Shown piece after piece: positions 19,434 through 28,082 of a DNA stretch of 64,000 bases. Every line of letters begins with the position of its first letter. The stretch's first letter is position 1. This DNA is from Pedobacter psychroterrae. Its GTDB lineage: Bacteria > Bacteroidota > Bacteroidia > Sphingobacteriales > Sphingobacteriaceae. A program made the translations under genes and the position numbers. The DNA lies in assembly GCF_004331695.1 (NCBI RefSeq), contig NZ_SJSL01000001.1, positions 1,612,001 through 1,676,000 of the forward strand, read 5' to 3'. The notes under the pieces are model-generated. The model was not told the DNA's origin, made no database searches, and worked only from the letters and a program-made list of their open reading frames with translations.

Positions 19434-19465
19434 CAAAGATAGGGCTTTGCTGCATTTTATTCAAG
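19434..19465 (-). promoter_or_regulatory. Promoter of carA
   Basis: Read on the minus strand: CTTG (19465-19462, one mismatch to TTTG), a 20-bp spacer, then TATCTTTG (19441-19434), an exact TAnnTTTG. The leader of about 100 nt includes a small ACTCC/GGAGT stem, so leader control by pyrimidines or arginine is possible but unproven. Confidence 0.6.
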
Positions 19466-19559
19466 ATATTTTTTAAGAAATATTGAATGTCACAAAAACA
19501 ATAAATCTCCTCATATATCGAATGTAAAAACTAATTTTGCCATACCAAACGATAGAAAC

Positions 19560-20375
19560 ATGTCAGTCAATAAAGAAGTTAAACGGATAACCACACATAT
19601 CCTTCAGGAAATGAAGCATCGGGGAGAGAAGATAGCAATGTTAACCGCGTACGATTACTCCATGGCTACCATACTTGATGATGCTGGACTTGATGTTTTG
19701 CTGGTTGGTGACTCAGCCTCTAATGTAATGGCCGGACATGAAACTACATTACCTATCACGCTGGATCAGATGATCTACCATGCCCAGGGTGTGGTACGGG
19801 GTGCGAGACGGGCATTTGTGGTAGTCGACCTGCCTTTCGGGAGTTACCAGGGCAATTCTAAAGAAGCCTTAAATTCTGCTATCCGTATCATGAAAGAATC
19901 CGGCGCCCATGGGGTAAAGCTGGAGGGGGGAACTGAAGTTGCTGAATCTATCTCACGCATCATCACTGCCGGTATTCCGGTGATGGGACATTTGGGGCTT
20001 ACCCCACAGTCTATCTATAAATTTGGCACCTATACCGTAAGGGCCAAGGGAGAGGAAGAAGCCGAAAAATTAAAAACTGATGCACTGGCTCTGCAAGAGG
20101 CTGGGTGTTTTGGTATTGTGCTTGAAAAAATTCCTGCCAGACTGGCCAAAGAAGTTTCTGAAAGCCTCAATATCCCTACCATTGGTATCGGAGCTGGACC
20201 AGACTGTGACGGACAGGTACTTGTTGTGAACGACATGATCGGACTTACCAAAGGCTTCAGGCCGCGTTTCCTGCGCCAGTATGTAAATTTGTACGATGGC
20301 ATCTTAGGAGCGGCGCAGTCTTATATTAAGGATGTGAAAGCAAAAGATTTTCCTAACGAAAAGGAACAATATTAA
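19560..20375 (+). CDS. panB: 3-methyl-2-oxobutanoate hydroxymethyltransferase
   Basis: First committed step of pantothenate and CoA synthesis: adds a hydroxymethyl group from methylenetetrahydrofolate to 2-oxoisovalerate, giving ketopantoate. The 271-aa protein has the usual length and a TIM-barrel fold. Motifs include [56 protein letters not shown] and [14 protein letters not shown]. All are intact. A TAATTTTG element (19532-19539) sits 21 bp before the ATG. Its stop overlaps the start of the pseudouridine synthase gene by one base, so the two are translationally coupled. Confidence 0.97.
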   Translation: MSVNKEVKRITTHILQEMKHRGEKIAMLTAYDYSMATILDDAGLDVLLVGDSASNVMAGHETTLPITLDQMIYHAQGVVRGARRAFVVVDLPFGSYQGNSKEALNSAIRIMKESGAHGVKLEGGTEVAESISRIITAGIPVMGHLGLTPQSIYKFGTYTVRAKGEEEAEKLKTDALALQEAGCFGIVLEKIPARLAKEVSESLNIPTIGIGAGPDCDGQVLVVNDMIGLTKGFRPRFLRQYVNLYDGILGAAQSYIKDVKAKDFPNEKEQY

Positions 20376-21061
20376 TGGCGGTAAGTGACAAAGATATACT
20401 TTACGAAGACAATCACCTCATTGCGGTAATGAAGCGTGCCGGAGATATCGTTCAGATCGATGAAACCGGCGATGAGCCGCTTGATGAGCAGGTAAAGAAA
20501 TACCTTGCGGCAAAATACAATAAACCAAACAGTGCTTTTTTGGGTGTAGTACACCGGCTGGATAGGCCTGTAAGCGGTGTAATCCTGTTTGCCAAGACCA
20601 GTAAAGCCCTTGAAAGAATGAATGCGGTATTCAAAAACCGTGAGGTAAAAAAGACCTACTGGGCGGTAGTGCGCCAAAAGCCAGCCAAACCTTCCGGAAC
20701 ATTGGTGCACTGGCTGGTAAAGAACCCGCAGAAAAATGTGGTGACCCCCTACAATACCGAAGTAGCCGGTAGTCAGCGCTCAGAACTCAGCTATAGGCTC
20801 ATTGGTGAACTGGGCGGCTATTATTTGATAGAGGTAGATCCCCTTACCGGGCGTTCACACCAGATCAGGGTGCAGTTATCTACCTTGGGATGTCCCATTG
20901 TGGGCGATAATAAATATGGCTACCCAAGAGGCAGCCGCAAAGGAAGTATCTGCCTCCATGCACGCCGACTACAGTTCATCCATCCAGTCAAAAAGGAACC
21001 TGTTAATATTTTTGCTAGGTTACCGGTCGATGGATTTTGGGAACGCTTTGAAGATTTTTAA
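20375..21061 (+). CDS. RluA-family RNA pseudouridine synthase
   Basis: 228-aa enzyme that isomerises uridine to pseudouridine in RNA. The signature HRLDRPVSG is at 60-68, with the catalytic Asp63. The later GRSHQIRVQLS block, typical of RluA-type enzymes, is present. No S4 domain, so it is of the short RluA/TruC-like type; whether it acts on 23S rRNA or tRNA cannot be told. The start codon overlaps the panB stop (TAATG), showing a panB-rluA operon. It ends exactly one base before the convergent lipoprotein gene. Confidence 0.92.
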   Translation: MAVSDKDILYEDNHLIAVMKRAGDIVQIDETGDEPLDEQVKKYLAAKYNKPNSAFLGVVHRLDRPVSGVILFAKTSKALERMNAVFKNREVKKTYWAVVRQKPAKPSGTLVHWLVKNPQKNVVTPYNTEVAGSQRSELSYRLIGELGGYYLIEVDPLTGRSHQIRVQLSTLGCPIVGDNKYGYPRGSRKGSICLHARRLQFIHPVKKEPVNIFARLPVDGFWERFEDF

Positions 21062-21553
21062 TTATTGACAATCTGTTTTAGAAAACACGATGGCATCCCC
21101 AAATTTGAGTTTGCTTCTGTCTTTGAATACCATTTTCCCTTTTCTCTCTTCCACATCTCCGTATCCCTCATAGAGTTTGCCGTCTTTTCTAAGCAATACA
21201 ATTTCCCGTATCGAGCTTCTGCCTTCCGAATTAAAAATGTATTCTGCAATTATGGTATCACCCTTCATCTCTCCGGCAATAGTACCCTTATTGCTATCCT
21301 TTTCAAACAATTTGTAAGCCAGGTTGCCGGTCAGTTCTTCATTTTCTGTATTGATCTTTAACGTTGCAGTATCCCTGTTTTTAATATAGCTGTAACATTC
21401 CGTTACTTTTTCTTCAACGGGTACACTCGGTACCAGTGTAGTGTCAGTAGCAGTGATGGAAGTGCTGTCATCGCGTTGTTCTTCTTTTTTTTCGCTGTTA
21501 CAGGCCAGTGCAAGCAGTGCAAAAGTTGTCAGTAGTAGGAATCGCTTCTTCAT
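21062..21553 (-). CDS. Putative lipoprotein, function unknown
   Basis: 163-aa protein with a type II signal peptide (MKKRFLLLTTFALLALAC, lipid-attachment Cys18), then a low-complexity charged and Ser/Thr linker of about 30 residues. The C-terminal part looks like a small beta-sheet domain (about 50-155) of the sort found in many Bacteroidota lipoproteins. I do not recognise the family. It abuts the convergent rluA-type gene with no spacer, and no promoter match was seen upstream. Confidence 0.75.
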   Translation of the reverse strand: MKKRFLLLTTFALLALACNSEKKEEQRDDSTSITATDTTLVPSVPVEEKVTECYSYIKNRDTATLKINTENEELTGNLAYKLFEKDSNKGTIAGEMKGDTIIAEYIFNSEGRSSIREIVLLRKDGKLYEGYGDVEERKGKMVFKDRSKLKFGDAIVFSKTDCQ

Positions 21554-21626
21554 GGTTTTTTGTTATTCTATAAACAATAGTCCTGCCAATTTTTTGAAGC
21601 AACACCTTAACGCAACTTTAATACAA

Positions 21627-22007
21627 CTATTTGCCGGTCTTCCAGTTATCAGTAACCAGTTTTCTTGGTCGTTTGTTGTTAAAGCTGTTGTTCCCGGCAT
21701 CGTTTTGCAGGTTTTGTTCAGACTGAAAACGATTTGTTTTAAAAGCACGTGGCTTTTGAACCCTGCTTTCATCGGCCAGTTTAACTGTGATCTTCCTGCC
21801 CTTGATCACCATGTTGTTTAGCGCAGAGATGGCTCTCTCGGCACCTGCCTGATCTACCATTTCAACAAAGCCATAACCTTTGTGCTTGCCGGTATCTTTG
21901 TCTGTCAAAAGATGAATACTGTGGATCATACCATGTGTGCTAAACAGCTCGATCATTTCTGTTTCCTGGATATCTAGTGGGTAGCCCACCACAAACAATT
22001 TAATCAT
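21627..22007 (-). CDS. RRM-domain RNA-binding protein
   Basis: 126-aa protein with a single RNA-recognition motif at residues 3-80. RNP2 is LFVVGYP at 4-10 and RNP1 is KGYGFVEM at about 43-50, with the aromatic side chains needed for stacking on RNA. A basic, Asn-, Gln- and Arg-rich disordered tail follows. Small RRM proteins of this type occur in Bacteroidota and cyanobacteria; RNA-chaperone or cold-response roles are known for cyanobacterial ones only. Single gene; TAAATTTG on the minus strand (22032-22025) is a possible -7 element with a short leader. Confidence 0.9.
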   Translation of the reverse strand: MIKLFVVGYPLDIQETEMIELFSTHGMIHSIHLLTDKDTGKHKGYGFVEMVDQAGAERAISALNNMVIKGRKITVKLADESRVQKPRAFKTNRFQSEQNLQNDAGNNSFNNKRPRKLVTDNWKTGK

Positions 22008-22082
22008 GAAAATGGATTAGTTGCCAAATTTAATAAATATTTACTTTCCTACCCTAATGTTTGGTTTACTTTTAACACCACA

Positions 22083-24923
22083 TTACATAAAACTACCATC
22101 TCCTCTTCTTCTGATCGGCTGACCATTACGCCCTTTAGCTCCTGTCCATTTTTGGAGGCGCATGCTCAGACGAACCATAAAATACTGACTTAGCGCATTG
22201 GACCTGGTATCTGTATATCCGCCATTGTCATTGTAATCACGGCTTACAAAATTATTCTGGTTAAGGAGATCAAAAGCATGAAGTGAAACCCTGCCCCTGC
22301 GGTGAAACAGCTCCTTTTCTAAATAAGCGTTTACTACAAAAGGATTGCTGGTCAGATTGGGTTTAATTCCGCTTACATAATTTTTACTGGCACTATAGCC
22401 AAACTGCCAGCTTTCTAAAAAGTAGATTTTCCCATCCACATTAAATGCCAGTGTACTTATCTCGTTTTGATTTTTGAGTAAGGTGTTTTCAGATTTGGTA
22501 TAGTTATGTGAAGCATAAGGATTAATCTCAAACCAGTCGGTAGGATTAATCCTCGGCCCGAAGCGTTCCACAAAACTCCTGACAGTATTTACATTTTGCT
22601 CACCGTTACTCATGGAAATGCGGTGGTTATAATTGGCAGAACCACTGAAAGACAAATTGTATTTGCGGTTGTTGAACTGCTTGCTGATGGAATAATTGCT
22701 GCCTAAATTATAAGAACCGTCCACATTGATAAATCTTGTTTCGGAAATGTAGACTGCTTTTTGGTTTGGCCCTACTACTACGTTCGGGTCCAGCACATCA
22801 AGCGTATTGTTAACCACGCTGTTCTGCGAAAAAGAAGCATTCATATTTACAGAATAGTTCATTTTCATGTTTGCCAGGTAGTTATTATACTCAGACCGGA
22901 TAGTATGTGTAAATGATGCTTTAAGGTCAGGGTTGCCAATTCTGGGGTTTTGTGGGTTGGTAACATCTTTTACAGGTTGTATCTGATCAAACGAAGGCTC
23001 ATTTGCCGAACCGGAATAATTAAGGGAAATCTTATGCTGCCGCGACCACAAATATTCCATTCTTGCTATCGGGATCAGGTTGAAGCTCTTACGTTCTGTA
23101 GTGGTACCCAGACTTACTTTTGTTCCGGACAGCAAGGATGGAATCCCCGTTAGTCCGGCGGAAAATCTAAATTTAGCAGTGTTCTCAATTCCATATCGGA
23201 AATTTAGTGAAACACGCGCCTGGGTAAAGGAATAATCAAAGATATTACTTAGCGAATCGATCACCTGTGAATAGCCCGTTGGCATCACATTCCTGGTGGT
23301 GGCATCATTGCTGTAGCCATTGTAATTTATCTGGGTATTCAGTTCCAGCTGGGTGTTTAGTGACAGTGGCTCAACAAAGGTCAAACTACCACGATAACTA
23401 TTTTGAAGGTTTTTACGTGCGATAATCCTGTTCACAAGAGAGTCTCTTCGCTCCGTTTCTTCCTCATTCAGAAAATAAATAATATTGGCTTCCCGTTGCT
23501 GTTCGGCATCGTTGCTATTGCTGTTTAAATTGGCATGTAAAGACAACCTTCTTCTTTTATTGGTAAACCTATGTGTATAACTAATGGCAGCACCCAACTG
23601 AGGTCTGGTGGTGGTACTTATATTTGAACTGATCTGGTTTTGATGCCTGAAACCAGTCTGGTAAGATGAATCGGACCTTAAATTGAGTGAAGAGCTGTAA
23701 TTGATTGATGGAGAAAAATTAAAGAAATTGTTGCTGTCCAGTTCGAAATCTATTTCCGCCTTAAAGTTGTGATTTTTTGAATTGTTGTCGCTGGTATTGC
23801 CCCTGGTGCTGTTTGTAGCGATCAGTGTATCCTTTTGTGTTACCGGATCTCTGAAGTTGGTAAATGATCTTGTAAAACTGTTGTTCAAAGAATTGACATC
23901 ATTTTCATTAAACCCATAATTGACATTGATTTCAATTTTCTTTCCTATTTTATCGCGGATGCTGAAAGATCCATTTCCATCGGTTGTTGTACCGCCAGCC
24001 CCGCCGCCTCCACCACCACCTGCAACACCGTTTACCGTATTTCTATAACCCGTTCTGACGCCAATCTGCTGATTACCGTTGATCCTTGTCCCAAAAATAC
24101 CTGCGTCATACCGCTTGTTATTTCCTCCGGCAGTATTTAACCGCACTATGTTGCCTACTGATTTATCCAATCTCGTAGTGATGTTCAATATCTTTTGCGG
24201 ATCCCCTTCCTTGACACCTGTACGCGCCGCTTCGTCGCCATAATCATCCACAATCTGGATCTTGTCCACGATTTCGGCAGGAAGGTTTTTTATCGCATTT
24301 GCCAGATCACCGCCCAGGTATTCTTTTCCATTTAACTTGGCCCTTAATACGGCTTCACCATTGTGTATAAGAGAGCCGTCTGCCCCCACCTCCATTCCTT
24401 CCATCTTTTTCAGCAATTCATCTACCGTTGAATTTTCCCTTACCACATAATCACTGGCCCTGTACTCTATCGTATCCGTTTTATAAGTGATTGATGGTTC
24501 GCCGTTAATGACTACGGTATTTAACGTATTTTTCTCTTCTTTAAGGACTATCGGATCCATCACAATTCTCGGTATGCGGTCATTCTGTTTAAAGAGCATC
24601 GCTGGTGTTTTCACATATCCAATGCTTTGAACTACGATGGTATAGGTAGCTGATTTTACATTTTTAAATATAAAGATTCCGTCGTTGTTGGTTGCTATTT
24701 TCAGCGTGTCTTTGTCAGAGGTCAGGCTTACGGTAGCCCCGATCACACCGAGATCTGTACTGTCTTTTACGATTCCGCTTATTTCTCGTAAAGGCAATGG
24801 GGGTTCTACAGGTTTTGAGGGGTTGTTTTGGGCGTTAACTTTAATTATGCCAAGCAAAATGAGTAGCAATAAGATTATTTTCCTGCCGCCAGGAGAGAGG
24901 TTTACCGTCATCAGGGTATTCAT
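22083..24923 (-). CDS. Outer-membrane beta-barrel protein with carboxypeptidase-like domain and TonB-receptor-like plug (OMP_b-brl_3)
   Basis: 946-aa outer-membrane protein. A signal peptide (about 1-31) is followed by a carboxypeptidase-regulatory-like domain (SGIVKDSTDLGVIGATVSL, about 49-67), a plug-like region (VDELLKKMEGMEVGADGSL, LNGKEYLGGD, VDKIQIVDDYGDEA) and a long barrel of OMP_b-brl_3 type. A run of seven glycines (GVAGGGGGGGAGG) lies at about residue 305, in a likely surface loop. No SusD-type partner follows. The ligand is unknown. It is divergent from the GIN-domain gene across a 405-bp spacer with nested inverted repeats. Confidence 0.88.
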   Translation of the reverse strand: MNTLMTVNLSPGGRKIILLLLILLGIIKVNAQNNPSKPVEPPLPLREISGIVKDSTDLGVIGATVSLTSDKDTLKIATNNDGIFIFKNVKSATYTIVVQSIGYVKTPAMLFKQNDRIPRIVMDPIVLKEEKNTLNTVVINGEPSITYKTDTIEYRASDYVVRENSTVDELLKKMEGMEVGADGSLIHNGEAVLRAKLNGKEYLGGDLANAIKNLPAEIVDKIQIVDDYGDEAARTGVKEGDPQKILNITTRLDKSVGNIVRLNTAGGNNKRYDAGIFGTRINGNQQIGVRTGYRNTVNGVAGGGGGGGAGGTTTDGNGSFSIRDKIGKKIEINVNYGFNENDVNSLNNSFTRSFTNFRDPVTQKDTLIATNSTRGNTSDNNSKNHNFKAEIDFELDSNNFFNFSPSINYSSSLNLRSDSSYQTGFRHQNQISSNISTTTRPQLGAAISYTHRFTNKRRRLSLHANLNSNSNDAEQQREANIIYFLNEEETERRDSLVNRIIARKNLQNSYRGSLTFVEPLSLNTQLELNTQINYNGYSNDATTRNVMPTGYSQVIDSLSNIFDYSFTQARVSLNFRYGIENTAKFRFSAGLTGIPSLLSGTKVSLGTTTERKSFNLIPIARMEYLWSRQHKISLNYSGSANEPSFDQIQPVKDVTNPQNPRIGNPDLKASFTHTIRSEYNNYLANMKMNYSVNMNASFSQNSVVNNTLDVLDPNVVVGPNQKAVYISETRFINVDGSYNLGSNYSISKQFNNRKYNLSFSGSANYNHRISMSNGEQNVNTVRSFVERFGPRINPTDWFEINPYASHNYTKSENTLLKNQNEISTLAFNVDGKIYFLESWQFGYSASKNYVSGIKPNLTSNPFVVNAYLEKELFHRRGRVSLHAFDLLNQNNFVSRDYNDNGGYTDTRSNALSQYFMVRLSMRLQKWTGAKGRNGQPIRRRGDGSFM

Positions 24924-25004
24924 TTGGTTTGTGTTGATGATAAGACTGTAAACGATTGCATAGGTTTAATCTGCAACAATTACGTTACAGGCGTTGTGTT
25001 CTCT

Positions 25005-25156
25005 GTATCCGTTCGGTATGTGGTTAGGTTTGGCTGAGTATTCGGAGGGCATTCAGTAGAGGTTGGATAGGCCATAGGCTATACCAATCCCTATCCAACC
25101 CCTACCGAACGCTTATCCAAGGCCCTGTCAATAACAAACGCAAAGCGAACGGATAC
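25005..25156. repeat. Nested inverted repeats in the divergent spacer between the OMP and GIN-domain genes
   Basis: An inner perfect 11-bp stem, GGTTGGATAGG (25061-25071) with CCTATCCAACC (25090-25100), extends outward with mismatches. An outer 11-bp pair, GTATCCGTTCG (25005-25015) with CGAACGGATAC (25146-25156), encloses it. The outer left arm can instead pair with TACCGAACG at 25103-25111, so two structures are mutually exclusive. It could be a small palindromic mobile repeat or a regulatory site. Confidence 0.6.
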
Positions 25157-25328
25157 CAAATAGACAATCAGACTGAAATATTACATCTTGTTCGTCGAAA
25201 ACTTTTGGGTGTTTGTCGTGAGTTACTTGATGCTGGTATAATACGGCGATATGGCGTGCAACGTTTTAGCCCGGATGGCGTCTTACTTACAAACAACAAA
25301 GAAATTTAAAACTCAAAAAAATATTATT

Positions 25329-25964
25329 ATGAAAACTTTAACTAAAACATTATTCGCCACAGTATTCACAGGTATCGTATTGACCAGCTCAGCAATGACA
25401 ACATTCGCAGCAGGAAACGGGAATAACAGGGAGATCAGCGTAAGCGCAGCAATACCACAAACATCGGTAAACGGGGTTAACAGGATCTGGGCGAGTGGGA
25501 ACGTAAAGGTGGTATTGACACAAAATGAAAAAGAAGGGATTATCGCAGGTGAGAATTTCAATACTGAAACCACTTTTATCCAGAGAAAAGGGAATACACT
25601 TTACATCAACTCTGTTGAAAGCGGCCAGGTAACCATCAATGTTTCGATCAAAGATCTTCAGAGAATAGAGGCTGCGGGAAGCGCAACAGTGGTAACGAGC
25701 AATAACTTTGACGTGAAATATCTTCAGGTATTTTTGAGCCAAGCCGCTAAAGCAAAATTAAGTGCCATGTCTGGCAGCTTATATACTGTAGTAAGCGATG
25801 ATGCAACATTGAAAATGAGCGGCTCAACTCATCAGCATACATTAATAGCCAGCAACATGAAAAATGTAAAACTTGATAGTTTTGTAAGCCTGAGAACCAG
25901 CAGCAAGGTAGCTGATTATGCAGCAATCAGATCGAACAAATTGATCGCAAATAAACTGAACTAA
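25329..25964 (+). CDS. GIN-domain (DUF2807) secreted protein
   Basis: 211-aa secreted protein. I choose the ATG at 25329 (MKTLTKTLFATVF), since it begins a typical signal peptide ending near TTFAAG; a longer in-frame reading from 25251 adds 26 residues that do not look like a signal. The mature part has the right-handed beta-helix-like GIN pattern: VNRIWASGNVKVVLTQ, IKDLQRIEAAGSATVV, LQVFLSQAAKAKLS, VSDDATLKMSGS. Such proteins are common in Bacteroidota and their role is unknown. It ends 21 bp before the convergent transporter gene. Confidence 0.85.
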   Translation: MKTLTKTLFATVFTGIVLTSSAMTTFAAGNGNNREISVSAAIPQTSVNGVNRIWASGNVKVVLTQNEKEGIIAGENFNTETTFIQRKGNTLYINSVESGQVTINVSIKDLQRIEAAGSATVVTSNNFDVKYLQVFLSQAAKAKLSAMSGSLYTVVSDDATLKMSGSTHQHTLIASNMKNVKLDSFVSLRTSSKVADYAAIRSNKLIANKLN

Positions 25965-25985
25965 TCGAACTGAATGGCGCAGGGT

Positions 25986-27278
25986 TTAACCGTCTTCGTT
26001 CAGTTTGGAATGGTCCCTGGTATCCTTCATAAAGATGTACACCATCAGCGATAGGAAAATGCAAATAGTAATGTACCAGTAATAGTAGGCTTCGTGATGC
26101 GCGCTTTTGAGCCAGAGGGCAATATACTCTGCGGTACCGCCAAAGATAGCAACGGTCAGGGCATAAGGCAGGCCAACGCCAAGAGCCCTTACTGAGGCTG
26201 GAAATAGTTCGGCCTTAACAACAGCATTGATACTTGTATAGCCGCTTACGATTATCAATGCGGCCATTAAAAGAAAAAATGCTTCCCACTGGGAAGTAGT
26301 ATGACTTAACCTGCTGAGCAAGGGCACTGTGCAGATTGTGCCGAGAACACCAAAGCCGATCAGGAGCGGACGGCGGCCAATCTTGTCAGACAAAGCGCCA
26401 AATAGGGGCTGCATACAGGCAAAAATAAGTAAAGTAAAAAAAGACATAAGGGTAGATTGCTCCTTACTCATATGCACAGTATTGACCAGAAACTTTTGCA
26501 TATAGGTAGTGTAAGTGTAAAAAGCAAGTGTACCTCCCAGGGTCAGCCCAATCACTGTGATTAATGCCTTTGGGTGCTTTAATAAGGCTTTTAAGGTGCC
26601 TTTTCTCTCGGAAGTATGTTCCCGTTGGTTTTCAAAAGCCTTTGTCTCATGAAGGTTTTTCCTTAAGTAAAGCGCTACAATAGCTAGCATGGCCCCAAAA
26701 ATAAAAGGGATACGCCAGCCCCATTCCATTAACTGGGCCTCTGAAAGTAATACCCGCTGTAAGATCAGTTGTATGCCTAGTGCCAGCAGTTGTCCTCCAA
26801 TTAAAGTGACATACTGAAAACTGGAATAAAAACCACGCCTGTTTTTAGAAGCCATCTCGCTGAGGTAGGTAGCAGAGACCCCATATTCACCGCCAACACT
26901 TAGTCCCTGCAGCAGTCTTGCTGTTAATAATGCAATCGGAGCTATAATGCCAATGCTTTGGTAGGTAGGGATTATAGCAATGAGCAGGGAGCCAAAAGAC
27001 ATCAGGAGCACAGAAAGTGTCATAGACTGTTTGCGCCCTACGCGGTCTGCAATGCGACCGAAAATGTAACCGCCCAAAGGCCGCATGAGGAAGCCCAATG
27101 CAAATATCCCTGCTGTGTTTAGCAGTTGTACTGTAGGATTTCCCTTGGGAAAAAAAGATGCTGAAAAATATATGGCGAATGCGGAATAGGCATACCAATC
27201 ATACCATTCGACCAGGTTGCCTATAGAACCTCCAAAAATGGCTTTCAACCTTTTGGCTGATATGCTGTTTTCCCTCAT
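25986..27278 (-). CDS. MFS transporter, metabolite:H+ symporter (MHS) type
   Basis: 430-aa membrane protein with about twelve hydrophobic segments. The start (GGSIGNLVEWYDWYAYSAF), the loop 2-3 motif GRIADRVGRKQSM and RLLQGLSVGGEYG are typical of the MHS subfamily, whose characterised members (KgtP, ProP, ShiA) import carboxylates, osmolytes or shikimate with protons. LSDKIGRRPLL repeats the motif in the second half. A dicarboxylate or keto-acid substrate is possible but unproven. The ATG lies 18 bp after the stop of the ThuA gene, so it is the last gene of a minus-strand unit. Confidence 0.9.
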   Translation of the reverse strand: MRENSISAKRLKAIFGGSIGNLVEWYDWYAYSAFAIYFSASFFPKGNPTVQLLNTAGIFALGFLMRPLGGYIFGRIADRVGRKQSMTLSVLLMSFGSLLIAIIPTYQSIGIIAPIALLTARLLQGLSVGGEYGVSATYLSEMASKNRRGFYSSFQYVTLIGGQLLALGIQLILQRVLLSEAQLMEWGWRIPFIFGAMLAIVALYLRKNLHETKAFENQREHTSERKGTLKALLKHPKALITVIGLTLGGTLAFYTYTTYMQKFLVNTVHMSKEQSTLMSFFTLLIFACMQPLFGALSDKIGRRPLLIGFGVLGTICTVPLLSRLSHTTSQWEAFFLLMAALIIVSGYTSINAVVKAELFPASVRALGVGLPYALTVAIFGGTAEYIALWLKSAHHEAYYYWYITICIFLSLMVYIFMKDTRDHSKLNEDG

Positions 27279-27296
27279 AAGACGCTGCTGTGGCGC

Positions 27297-28040
27297 CTAC
27301 TTTTTCTCCATTTTACTATCGCCTATGGCATATTGAATGCCGCCAAGCAGATGGTTGAGATAAAGGGGATCTTCGTAAGATTCTTCTACGTGGCCAAGTT
27401 CGGTATAAAAAGCACGTCCGCCGTCAAAATCATGGTACCAGGCCATTGGATGTGGCTCGCCGTTTTTGCCGCCTTTGTAGGTAGTTTCGTCTATGGTGAT
27501 CAGGACTTTTAAATCCGGATTGATGTTTTTAAAGTTGTACCATTCATCTTTTCTGTTCCATACCTTAGGAAGGTGCTTGGTAGCAATGGTGTTTTGGTTG
27601 ACGACGTTTAATGCAGCCATCTGTTGCTCAGGATGGCTGATAAAATAAGCCCCTACCAGTTTGCCATACCATGGCCATTCATATTCTGTATCTGTAGCAG
27701 CATGAACGCCTACAAAACCGCCACCTTTTTTGATGTATTGTTCAAAAGCACTTTGCTGGGCTTCATTGAATACATCTCCTGTGGTATTTAAAAATACAAC
27801 TGCAGCATATTGCTGTAGGTTTTCAGTAGTAAATTTGCCCGCATCTTTAGTGGTGTCTACCTCAAGCTTGTTCTCTAGTCCAAGTTTCTGAACGGCTGCT
27901 ATTCCTACTTTAATGGATGAATGATAGAAGCCTGCGGTTTTGGAAAATACAAGGATGCGTTTCTTTTTTGCAGAAACGGAATTGCTGGAAAATAGCACCA
28001 ATACGATGGCGATGAGGGATATATAAGCAGTTTTGAACAT
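27297..28040 (-). CDS. ThuA domain protein, secreted
   Basis: 247-aa protein with a signal peptide (about 1-24, ending SVSA). The ThuA domain (PF06283), a class I glutamine-amidotransferase-like fold, fills the rest: RILVFSKTAGFYHSSI, VVFLNTTGDVF, GGGFVGVHAATDTEYEWPWYG, HPMAWYHDFDGGRAFYTELGH. ThuA proteins belong to trehalose and other sugar catabolism loci; their biochemical role remains unclear. Between a TonB-dependent receptor (42 bp upstream) and an MHS transporter (18 bp downstream), probably cotranscribed. A second, longer ThuA gene lies at 45454-46386. Confidence 0.9.
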   Translation of the reverse strand: MFKTAYISLIAIVLVLFSSNSVSAKKKRILVFSKTAGFYHSSIKVGIAAVQKLGLENKLEVDTTKDAGKFTTENLQQYAAVVFLNTTGDVFNEAQQSAFEQYIKKGGGFVGVHAATDTEYEWPWYGKLVGAYFISHPEQQMAALNVVNQNTIATKHLPKVWNRKDEWYNFKNINPDLKVLITIDETTYKGGKNGEPHPMAWYHDFDGGRAFYTELGHVEESYEDPLYLNHLLGGIQYAIGDSKMEKK

Positions 28041-28082
28041 TGTGTTGTAATTAATTTGGTTGTGAGGACTAATATAAGGTTT

